A DNA stretch of 64,000 nt from Simmondsia chinensis. Lineage: Eukaryota; Streptophyta; Magnoliopsida; Caryophyllales; Simmondsiaceae. Below, piece by piece: positions 10,501-22,500 of this stretch; the first letter of the stretch is position 1; each line of letters begins with the position of its first letter. Where the stretch lies: the NCBI GenBank assembly GCA_018398585.1, contig JAGTTD010000026.1, positions 1,679,001-1,743,000 of the forward strand, read 5' to 3'. The position numbers and the translations under genes are program-made. The notes under the pieces were generated by a model. That model saw only the letters and a list, made by a program, of their open reading frames with translations. It did no database searches and was not told the origin of the DNA.

Positions 10501-13500
10501 TGACTTGAGCTTTCGGGAATGTGGGTTCATTGACACTAGGACTCTATCTTAAGCTATATTTTATCCAGATCTTTGTGATTACCTTTTTCTAGAACTCTAT
10601 CTTGTATTCTATATAATTATCGTGGCCTGTAAGTTTTATCATGATTCAATGAATTCTAGTCTTTCACAGATTGATTGTTTGGTTGATTTTTCACTGTTTG
10701 AAGGAGAAAAATATGATTTAGACCAAAAAGTATTTGTATGCCAGTGTCAACAACCGAACTGTTTTAGTAACTTAAGCCATTAGGTGAATGCTGAAGAACA
10801 ATTTTATAACTAACATGTCCCCTTACTCGAATCCCCATTGAGTTTGAAGCAGGGATAATGTACATTCGCATCTTATACCTTGTGCTTTAGTTATATTAAC
10901 ATTAAAATTAAAAGTGGAGATTCAAACTTGTGACCTTGGTCAACAAGACTTTGAAACCATGTCGATAAACCAAATGTCCCAACGACCGAAGCTATTAGGT
11001 GAATATCCCTACAAAAGTTTTATACTCTAATAGTAAGGTTTACACATAAGTCCAAGTAAAATTTCGTATCAAAACCAATTGACATTTGGGACATTTTCAC
11101 AGCAATTACTTGTGGAGTTCTTTATAAAAATGAAAGTATCAATGATACAAAAATAAAGAATGATATACGTAATTTGGCCAATCGTAGCCAACACGACTTA
11201 AAAAATCGAAGAAGCTCCACCAGCTTGGTCTTGGTTGGGAGACCCCTGAATTCGACGACAAAGTTCCTAGTATTTCTGTCTTGATTTTTCACCATTTTCA
11301 TTGTTAAGGGATACAAACTCTACATTAACATACAAGGCTAGTGGTCGACTCCATGTAATATTTAATTTATTTTGTGGGGGAATGGATCTGGCATGCCAAC
11401 TCCATCGGGTATTTTGTGCTTGATGGATATTGCACGTGATATCGGAGCAGGATGTTGATCCAGGGCGTTATTTGATACACTAAGAGCCTAGACAAAAGTC
11501 TTGCTCGAGATGAGGGGTGCATTTGAGTTGGAGGTATTGAGGGTCTTTCCAGTGAATGGATATAATGTGTGGACAGTTAAATACCCAATTAGATTGGACA
11601 AGGCGAAAAGTGTGATTGAAGACTCAGTTGTGAGGCAGGGCATTCTGAGTACAGTAACAAATTTCATTTTAACTTAAGAAAAAGGAAGATAGTAACATAT
11701 AAGCATAGTCAACTATTTTGATGGTTGGGCTCTAGGCTCGATGAAATTTGATTGGTTAAAAAAAAAAAAAAAAAAAAAGGGGGGGAAGGAAGGAGCAACA
11801 CAGAGATTTATATGGTTCTCCAATTGTTCCTATGTCACAAAGTTGTTGAGGTTCTTCACCATTTTAAAGTAAAGAGTATGATAAGCAGTGGCAGGCTAGG
11901 ACCTCAAGTGAGTGGGGGCAATTATACAGAAGTAGCATTTCTTTACCGGAATAGGACATTTTGTTTTGTACTTCAGTGTGGGGAATTACCTAGGCTCATG
12001 TCAGTCAATGTCGATCCCGTCACTGATAATAAGGCAGCTGAAGGTTACAAATGCTTGCACAAGCCCTAGGCATATTCGTAGAACATGGTAGTGCACAAAA
12101 CCATCCACTACGACCCTTTTGATTATAAAACCAGACTCCATACGTTAGCCGAATGTCTCTATTTTGTGGGTTTAATTTGGCATTTAGGCTTTTATTTATT
12201 TGAAGGAGAACTATTTACTATTGTAGAACTTATCTTCTCTGAATATTTTCATTTATGAATGTTCTGTTAAAAATTTTGGTTTGTTTAGCTGAGGATAATT
12301 TCATTATCTATGTTTATATGAGATTCGTGCTTCATTATGTTTAGGTTGAAGTCAGATATAGGATGTCAAACCACGAAGAAAAATGTCATTATTTTTCCTT
12401 AAGGGAAATTCAACTTCCTCTAGATGGAGGAAAACATTTTCTGTTAAAGTAGGGTTGTTACTCATTTATACAAAGAAATTATACAAATGTGATAAAAATG
12501 TTTTTCGTCAAAACAATTGGCATTTAGAGTTAAAATCTAGATGTTGTTCAGTGCAGTTCATTATCTGGGCACATTACTTGATGGGACATATTTCACTTCG
12601 ACTAGAGACAAAGACGAACCCTTCACGTTCAAGCTTGGCCATGGTAAGAATCTAATTTGCTATGGTTCTTGTATTTTGAATTGTGGATCTCTCATTTCGT
12701 ACTAGTATAATTTTAGGGGAAACTACATATCAATACCTTGAGATTTAATGGAATAACGTTCTAGTCCACCGGTTTGGGTGAAACAATTTTCTAATCCAAA
12801 GTTTGACATATGCTGTCACCTTTCTAACATATGACTTCGTCCTTTTAGTTCAACATGTGAGTGGTTGACATTTTATTGTTTGTCTTTTTTCTATAATGTA
12901 CAAAATATATTATTTCTATAAGGCTCTATGGAATTGCAATTCAATTGGAATTTTGATGGAATTGAGGCTCCGTTTGTTTCGGGGGGAAAACCACATTCTA
13001 GGAAGTAGTTTTCCCCTTTTCCTTTGTTTGGCGCGTCATTAATTCACGGAAAATGTTTTCCGACGGAAAACCTTTTCCCTCAAATGGGGGAAAATGACTT
13101 CCCTTTTAAAATGGGGGAAGTCGTGATTCTAAGTGACTCAAAAACCTTCACGGTTATCATCATGCAAATCGAGATCGAATCAAAATAAATCAGACTGCAC
13201 TATAAACATTTAATGTCAACATCAGACAAGAATTAGACTGAATAATTAAAAGCAGGTTCGATGTTACTTTGTTATTGTTGCAACGGTACAACTTTAATCA
13301 AGTTGAATTGTTACATAATATTATATAAGGAAATTGTTTAGGTAATATTTTAGCATTTATTACATAGGTACTCTAATATTTCAATAATATACAATGATAT
13401 ACCTTGAAGTTTAAAAATTTTCTCATAAATTAGGTGTCTTTTGCTAAAATTTAGTATATTTTAAATGAAAACAGCAATCTATATGTATCCTATATTATAA

Positions 13501-16500
13501 TGCAATAATTTCTTTTGTTCGAAAATGCTAACATGACACATTTTTTGATAATATATAAGTAATTTTTGTTAGAATGTGGACAACCTTTTGATAATATGAT
13601 ATTTATACAACATCAGTTTTTTGGCAGAAATTAGCCGAATTTTATTGAAAATTCACTAGATTTTAACACAGTATATACGCAAGTGATAAAATTTCTTATC
13701 TCATGACACCTCATTGTATATAATAAAATGACAGAGTATTTAAATGATAAATGCTCAAATTTTAGAATACCTAAGAAATAATTTTCCTAATTTATACAGC
13801 TTTGATGGTTAACTTTTTATTTTGTTACTTCATATATGTTGTATTATTACTTATGCTGTCCTATAAAAAGATATAAAATGATTGGTAAAAAATATTTTTT
13901 TTTAAAAACATACAAAAAGACATCACAATGGGGAATTAAGTTTTCCTTTGAAACAAACAACGGAAAACCCCACTTGGAATTTATATTTCCTTGGAAAACC
14001 TTTTCCGAAGAAAATCAATTCCTAGATTCTACTTTTCCATCAAAACAAACGGAGCCTAAAATTCCATTGTTTGGTTCATTAAAGGAATTGGAGGTCGGAG
14101 TTGTAATTCCAAGATGATTCGAGTCATCAAGGATTTTCGACCAATCGAGTTGGAGTATTTCAAGTTTCAAATCAGCTACGATCGGATCTTGGTTGGAGCG
14201 GTTCACATTGTGCTCAGGTTATTATGGTTGCAGCGCTTCACTTTGAGTTCGAGTTATTCGAGTTTCGATAAATCAAGTTGAGTATTTTGTCGGATCATTT
14301 GGTGTTTTATTTATCTTGGATTTTTAGTTAATTGGGTTACGTCTTTCCGGAATTCAGTCTAGAATCAATCAGGTTTGAGTTAACTGAGGTCATTTCGAGT
14401 TGGAGTCATCTTAGTTTTGGGACAAATGGGGTGTATCATTTCAAATTTCGATTCATGTTAGCCTGAGTTTGAGATGGATCGGGTCATTTGGGGTTTGGAT
14501 CATATTAAGTTTGGGGTTAATTTGGTCGGGATATTTCTACTTCGGCTCAGCTTGTTTACATCACATTCAAGTCGAGTAGTTTCATTTTTTGGATTTGAGT
14601 CATCTCGAGTTTCGAGTCAATCAGGTTGGGTCACTTTGGACTTTGAGTTAAGTTGATTTCGGTCATTTCAAGTTCAAGTCGTTTGAGTTGAGTGATTTCA
14701 AGGTCTGGGTCAAATTTTAGGTTGTATCTAAGTCTTTTGATTGTGAGTCATCTTGGGTTTGGGTTAATCAAGTGGGTCATTTTGTGTTTCAGGTCAATGG
14801 AGTTTATGTAGAATTGCAAGTCCTTGCCCCCACCCCAAAGAATTAGAAAGTATGATTTTCAGTTAAAATCTAATTCCATGGAATTGGACAGTGGAATTTG
14901 TAATTCCAATTCCAGCAGTTGAACCAAACAATAGAATTGGAATTCTGGGCTCCAATTCTAGTCTCCATTCCAATTCCAGGCTCCAAACCTGACCTAAGGT
15001 TATTTTGGTCTTTTTTGCAAATTACAGTCAAGGACACATCGTTAGATAGACTAAATAGATTATTTCATTCTAACTTGTGAACTAAAAAACTATTGCACAC
15101 AGTTTGTGGACTAAAAAGTTAATTCACTAAATCTCAGGTAGTAGTATGTAATTTATCCATAATTTTACTTCTGTTTTCTCTTGTTTGCGATTGAGCTATG
15201 TACTAATTATCTGCCTGATATAGTGGCATGGCAATCGTTAGTAAGCCTAGGATAAATGCTTTGAAGACCTCTTCGGCTATTAACTGAAATTTAAGTGACC
15301 CTTTAACTTTCAATTTCCCGAAACACAACCCCTGACCATCAATTTTGTACAGATTAATACCTCATGCAATTTCTTCATAAATTTGAACTCCATTAGCAGT
15401 TATGCATCATATGCATTCATTTGATTGGTTTAAGTTAAATCCTCCTCTATATATTATGTGACGAGCATGTGATTTTGATTGCTGATGGAGTTAACGAATT
15501 TTCACTATAGGATAAGAAATGCGAATTGATAATTCTGGGATTTGTTTGCTTGCATTGAAATATGAGGTGGTCACTTTGATCTCAAGCAATAATTTAAAGT
15601 GTCTCTATGTTATCTACCCTTAGGGTTTGTTTGGTTCAACTAAAAACTTTCCTTGAAGCCAATTTTTTCTTCACGAGATAATTTCAATTAAAACTATCTT
15701 TTTCTTAAAAGTTTGTCTTTCTTGCTAAAGAAAATGGTTTCATTCTATAAATTTGTATGAGATTTACGTTTGGCCAAGTTGAGGTTGAAATCAAGCATAT
15801 GAAGTGATATGATCGAGGAAAATGTTTTCCCCTCCCATGAAGGAAAATGTTTTCCCCTTTCCTTCAATTTCCCATACTGAGGGAAACATTTCCATATTTG
15901 TGATTATTGCTACGAAGTTATGCAAAGAAATAATAGAATTGAGAGGAAAATATTTTCTGTCAAAACAGAGCTTTAATCGTATTCTCTTTGATGGATAGCT
16001 AACTCTTTGAGATTATTTTAATTTTCCGTTTTGTTGGTTGGTTCCTTAGAACATGTGGTTAAAGGGTTGGATTCTGGAATTATTACCATGAAGAAAGGTG
16101 AAATTGCGCTATTCACATTGCCTCTCGACATGGGATGTGGAATTGTGGACGCTAAGGGTGTCCCACCTGGCTCAATCGTTCATTTTGAAGTCGAGCTTAT
16201 ATCATGGATCATGGTTGTAGATGTGTGTAGAGATGGCGGAATCATTAAGCGAATTTTGAAGAAATCAGAAAGCGATAGGCAACCGAGCGAATTGGATGAA
16301 GTTCTTGGTATCTTTTGTTCTTTTGTTTCTCATGTTGTGCAATTGTCATCACTCTTTACATGTTTCTCATCACTCTTTACATGTTTCTATCAAGAAACCC
16401 AACATCTAAAAGCTTAGGGTTTGTTCGACGTCATTTTCTACTTATAGTTTTTCTATTTTAGAAATTAAAAACCATATTTTGAAAATAATTTTTCTTATTT

Positions 16501-19500
16501 TTGATTTGGTTTTTTTTTTTTTTTTTTTGATTTTTAGTTTTTCCTACTTTGAGTTAAAACTCAACTTTAGTTTCTTAGAAATCAAGCAAACAAAAAGCGA
16601 TACCAAACAAGCCCTTAAATTGTAGGGTGAACAATCATGATTGGTTTTACACTCTAACCTACCTTTTCATGCAAATTTTCATTAAGTTTGAAGCACGGAT
16701 AATGACGAGGCTGCACTCATATGTTGTGCTTGAATTGTGTTAATAATCAAGCTTAGGGGCTATTGAATTCAAACTCTAGACATCACGGTCAAAGACGCTT
16801 TAATACTATGTAAGGAGCCAAAAGTTCCAAAAGCTTACGTAGTTATGTCTAGGAGTCTTTAATACTCTAAGAATTTCCATGGAACCATATTATGGTTGCT
16901 ATTGCGTTGCGGTGTTGCAGACGTTATATAATAGGTTTTTCACAATCGCATTGGGCTTTTCAAGGGAACAAAAGTTACTTTTAAACTTTATGTTCGCAAA
17001 AAATTTGAATGAATAGCGATTCAATCTTTAATTTCTAGACCTTATAGATAACTTTTGACGTGTAAATATATTTTAATAAATGAAAAGCAATATACATTTA
17101 ATATGAAGGCTATTAGCTAAGTAGCACTATGTAAAGGCCAATTACATAATTACTATCTCAAAATCCATTATGTAATTGTCTTGCCGTGTTCTCCATTCGA
17201 CAAACTAAAGCTGATCATTCGATTTTAATTAACTGCAGTTAAGTATCAGTTTGCGCTACCCGATGGGAGTATTGTGGCAAAAACAGCAGAGGAAGGAGTA
17301 GAGTTTTACATCAAATATGGTAGGAGTATTTTTCTTTTTGAAACTAATATAAAGTATAAAATTTCGCTCGAGAATAGGTTGCATACGAGGTAGGGCTTGC
17401 CTTCCATACGGGGGAGGGAAATCAGGAAAGAAAGCTACTGCTACTCCTTAACTTGTTGGAGGTTAGAGCTCTTTGTTCGAAAGAGAGATCTCTACAGAGA
17501 CAGATATGTTTTTTGAACTGAGCCTGCTCCCGACGGCTGTTTAGGAGACTGGAATTCCTTTAGTAAGATAGCTCATGAGTGAAGCTTTCAAACCAGTTCC
17601 TGATTTCTGGAGTTTAGGAGTGCATATGAGTTCATGAGTGCATGAGTCAAGGTGCGCTTCTCTTAATGGCTCCTGAGATTCACATAGCCTACATGAGCTT
17701 CCAGTTGGAATAGCTCACTACGCTTATGTGTTAATATGTTATTTTTGTCAACTTTAATGTAGGATTTGTCTCCACTCACATGTCGTTCACTTCAGGCCTG
17801 TTTGTTTCAAGTGTGTTTTTCTTAGACACAGAGCAGTTTTTCAGATTTTAAGGGTGTTTTGCCTGGAAAGGAAAGTGTTTTTAAATAGAAGTATAATCTA
17901 TTTTTATGCTTTTAAGCAGAAACAAGAAACTAGTGTCTTCTCTCTTAAAGTAAAAGCGGAAGCAAAAACTAAAGAATTCCAGACTTAAACACCCCTATTA
18001 ACAACACATTTACAACAATACTTGTAAAAAAAATAGTTTTTTCATAGTTTGCTATACAAGCCCTTAACATAAAAATTGTGACGACTTACTCTGTGAGCAT
18101 CTTCCACTCATCTTCAAACATGTTTCTTTCAGGCCATTTAATCCCTGCACTACCGAAAGTGATTAAAACGATGAAAGTTGGAGAGAAAGCCAATTTGATT
18201 GTTCAACCTCAATGTAAGTATTTTTCATTATTGACTGTAGGGGTGTATATGAGCAAAGCTGAGCTGAGCCTGAAAAGTAGTTTGGCTCGTAACATTTACC
18301 TTGGCTTGAAGTTCACCAATCTTGGAAACTAAGAGTTCGAGCTTGGTTTGTCATACGATTGGGATCACCTCAGCTTGATTGCTCGAACCCAACTCAGCAA
18401 ACTCCGAGCTAAATCCACTTTATTTATGTTCATTTGAGCTTGATCCGGGCTTTATTTGGGTTTGTTGAGGGTCGAGCTTTGCTCATTTAAGCTCAAACTT
18501 GGCTTGATTAGGTTTCATTAGCCTAGTAAAATTGTATGAAGATAAGCTCGGTAAGGCTCGTTTAGGCTTGAGAGCCTACATGCTCAGTTAGGCATGTTTT
18601 CTTTTACCATTCTTGTAACTTTTGCTTCTCAAAATGTATTATAGATGGATATGGAGATGTGGGAAGAGATGGAAGTGATGGGTTTTGTTCAGTCCCGCCA
18701 AATTCAGTGTTGAACATTGATGTCGAGTTGACTTCGTTCAAGCCGGTAATCGATGTTAGTGGTGATTCTAAAGTAATGAAGAAGATTTTGCAAGAAGGAG
18801 AAAGTCTTGTCACTGCAGATGACGGTGCTATTGTTTCCGGTGAGTTTACTCTTTTGATTGCTCACTTCCGTGGCTTATTTGTAAGGGTTGTAAATGAGTC
18901 ACACATAAGTGTATCAACGTTGATGTTTGGGTTTGGCTTGCCAATATTCTGCTAAGCTCAAGCTCAGTGCAAATACCCACCAACCCTATACGCTTTGATC
19001 TGGGCTCAGCTGGGTTGAGCTTGAGCTCTGTTGGGTGAGCTTTGAGCTAAGCTTCTCATGGCGTAGCAATCCTCTAGTTCTAGTCATTTAGGCTTATTTG
19101 ACTGTATGGGTGTAAACAACAAAATGTTCAATGATCTACTTATGTTCGAAATCAAGTAAGGCTCGTTCATGTTTTTTGGAGGATCAAAGCTTATTGAGCC
19201 AAGCTCGAGCAGGCTTAATAAGCTTAACAAGTTGAGCTCGAATGGGGATTGTTTGACTCATTAAGGTTCGGAAATAATTTGATGGGGCTTTTTTATGTGC
19301 TCAATAAAGGCTTGTTAATTGCTTATGAAGAGTTAGCATTAGCTTGAAAATGGTTTGACTATGTCTCAACAGTAACTTGAATGACCTGACTTGATAGCAA
19401 GCTCAACTCCAAAGCAAGCTCAGTTCTATTATGAGCCCATTTCTACTTGATAACGAGTTCGGCTTGAGTCAGTAATGAGCTTAAATCGAATCGATTAGGA

Positions 19501-22500
19501 TAACGAGCTAAGTATGGAACACGCTAATATCTCGTTGAACCTACCTCGAAAAGAGGTTTGAAAGCTCGATTAGTGTTCGGGGACTAAATGCGAATATAAG
19601 CAAATGCCTAAAGTCTAATATAATATTAAAATCTACCATAACTAGATTATTCTATCTATTTCTATATTTTGACCCGTGTCACCCTACCATCAAAAACAAT
19701 GGATGATGTGTTCCTGTTACGGAAATTCGCTTCTAAATGCATTCGAGAATAGGATTTAGCTCGAGAGCACATGATCCAAGTAAATGTAGTTTATATTATA
19801 TACTAAAGGCCTATTTTGTCCAAGCTTCTTTTCTTTAAAAAAAAAATGTGCTTTTTTCTTGCAGAAAACACTTCTTTCAGGATTTAATTGTATTTTGCCT
19901 AGAAAACAAAGTACTTTTAAATCGAAGCAAAAATTATTTTTGTACTTTTAAGCAAAAGCAGGAAAATATTGATTTTATTTTAAAGCAGAAGCGAAGCAAA
20001 AGCTAAAAATTTTTATGGGAAAAACACCCCTACTGAAAGCAGTTTTCTAAAAAGTGCTTTTGCAAAAACCATTTTTTTCACAACTTGGTTTCTTTTATGC
20101 AGAAAAGGTAAGTTTTAGGAAAATTTTTTTTTTCCTGGATTTGAGGGTGTTTGGCCTAGACAGAAAAGTGCTTTTAAATTAAAGCAAATGTGGGAAAATA
20201 GTGATTTTTTTTAAAAAGCAAAAACAAAAACTAAAAATTTTTTTAGGCAAAAATATCCGAAATAAAAACACGTTTTACCAAAATATTTCTAAATTAGTTT
20301 TTTGAAAGCTTATCCAAACAATCATAAATCTCCCTTTCTTTAACTTTTTGCAGTGAAGTATGTGGGGAAGTTAGAAGATGGCACTATATTTGACAAAAAG
20401 GGTTTTGATAGCGAGGTACCGCTGGAGTTCATCACAGGTGAAGGTGAGTTCAGTTTGTGTTCTTTGTTCATTTAATTTCTTCGTATGATCGCATGGTTAT
20501 TAAACTCTTAATCTGGATTTTAAGATCTTGCAAGTCTACGATCTTATAATTGTTGATCAATCTCGACTTTAAGTAGAATATCTCGGTCCATTGAGGCCCT
20601 TGGAAACAACCTCCCTTCAGGATAACACCTTGTAGAGGTAAAACTGCGTATATTTCACCCCTAAGACCCTGCCTTGGTGGGGGCATTTTAGGCACTGGGT
20701 TTGTTATTGTTACTGTATCTCAGTGCATTGAGACCATGGTTGTTAAAATCGTGATTCAGATTGTAGAATTCTACGATTCTACGATTCTACATTAACCAAT
20801 CGATTCAAATCGCTTAAGAAATCGTATTCAAGTAGAATCAGGTCAGAATCGGGTCAAAATCGGTAAAATCGGATCAAAATCATAAAAATCGCGATTTTAC
20901 ACGATTTTACTGATTCAATAGTGGATCTACACTCTGATATGATATAAATTTAATATTAACAAAGAGTGGATCACTCTGGGGACCTTCTAGCCAAGTGGTC
21001 CTTTGCTCAGCCTTTATAAGGGATGGCGCGGGTTCGATACCCATTGCAAGCAGCTCTCTTTTGTTTTTTCTCCTGTTTTTTTTTTAATCAATGCTTGAAG
21101 CAACTTTGATTTAGGGACATTTGTCTCACTAGTTTTTGTATATATAATGTAAATCTTACATATTTTAGGCAAAAATTAAAATAAATAATTATATTATATG
21201 TCAATGGTCTTACTAATTTTTGTTTTAGGTAAACTTATATACATAAATTACCAATATATACTGTTCAAAATTTTTAGTTTGTATGTAAATTACTTCAAAT
21301 TCTGAGTCGGTTCCCAAAATAATGCTAAAAAATAAAAAAAATTAAAAAAATAATGCTGAAAAAAAATATTTCCAAATCTACTGTTGAACCGCGTTTATAA
21401 AACGCGGCTTTAATAAACCGCGTCCATAAACCGCGTTTAACATTACTATAAACCGCGTTTTAATAGCGCGTTTATGTTACTTAAACCGCGTCATGAAGAC
21501 GCGGTTTATTAAAGACAAAACCGTGTCATGAAGACGCGGTTTATTGTTGTTATAACCGCGTCTTCATGACCCGGTTTACTAGGTTTATCTAAAAAACCCT
21601 GGCCCATTCATTCACCCGTGCTATCTCCGCTGCTCTCACCGTCTCTCTGCCTCTTTCTCGTTAACCCACCACCAGTCACGTTATTCGCCTCCTCCTTTCT
21701 TCTGCTTATACACTGGAGATCTTTCAAGTACTATTATTGGAGTTATTTGACCTCCACTTATGATGTTGGAGCTTACCATTATGGGATCAATATGATAATC
21801 ATCACAAATTGCGGCATAATGAAAACTATAAGCGAACAAAAAAGTGAAGAATTGCGGCATAATGGTAAGTATAAGTGAAAAAAAAGGGGATTTTGGATTC
21901 CTGAGGCTAAACCGCGTTTTGTAAACGCAGTTTATTGGTAAACCGCGTTTAGTAGACAAGGTTCATGGGTAAACCGCGTTTAGTAGAAGCGGTTTATGTT
22001 TAAGTGAACCGCGTTTAGTAAACGCGATTTATACTTAATTAAACCGCATTTCTTTGATCCGGTTTTATTGAAATTTAAACGCGTTTTGCAAGCTCGGTTC
22101 GACAGTAGATTTGGAAATATTTTTTTTTTGGGCATTATTTTTTTAATTTTTTTATTTTTTAGCATTATTTTGGGAACCGACTCTCAAATTCTTTTTAACC
22201 TTTTTGAACTGTATACTTAGATCATATAAGTTGTATATTTATACTTCAATTTTTGTTTAAGTTTATTTGTAATATTTTACTTGTAGGAAAATTGTATAAT
22301 ATCTGATACATAATAGTTAAAATTTCTTGAATAATTTTAAAATTGTTTATTGAACTCTCGTTGAGTCACAAATTTGGAATTTTCATTTCAAATTATCTTT
22401 ATTTCATTGCGGGTATCAAAAAAGTATGTCATTCAGTGAAAAATTTTATGAAAATATTCTAAATGACAATAAGACCTCAACTTTAGTGTCAATTGAATTT

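Larger units (their letters stand above)
8489..10535 (+). repeat. Tandem array of a TRIM/SMART-like mini LTR element
   Basis: A 64-73-bp LTR-like block (TGTTAGAGTATAA...TTTACA) recurs at 8489 (deleted), 8657-8728, 9593-9656, 9806-9878, 10028-10100, 10242-10313 and 10464-10535. From 9593 the spacing is 213-222 bp. Each block is followed directly by a variant of TGGTATCAGAGCC, the primer site for initiator-Met tRNA, and is preceded by a purine run such as GTGAGCGGTCA. So it is a chain of LTR-internal-LTR-internal units with no coding capacity. The LINE at 8732-9301 is inserted at one LTR/primer-site junction. A complete single element with a target duplication lies at 52883-53164. Confidence 0.8.
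12930..14995. repeat. Composite repeat in intron 2 (outer 'GGAATTGGAATT' element)
   Basis: AATTCAATTGGAATTTTG at 12937 and the run of GGAATT/AATTCC phrases at 14870-14990 are the two ends of one element. Its interior (14090-14800) is a degenerate repeat of GGGTCATTTCGAGTT phrases, also found at 32750-33370. The MITE at 12966-14056 interrupts its left part. Confidence 0.5.

Noticed and set aside
8489..10535. CRISPR-like array or tRNA-derived SINE array
   Set aside because: The repeats are long and degenerate, and each has LTR termini plus an initiator-Met primer site. The window is a plant genome.
11752..12069. 105-residue ORF in FKBP intron 1
   Set aside because: It starts in a poly-A/G tract, has no domain, and overlaps LTR-like phrases.
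12383..12655. 90-residue ORF over FKBP exon 2
   Set aside because: It is the wrong frame; the FKBP frame (VHYLGTLLDGTYFTSTRD) is clearly the conserved one.
21618..21878. 86-residue ORF between the palindrome clusters
   Set aside because: There is no recognisable domain and it lies inside the foldback element. At most it is captured sequence.
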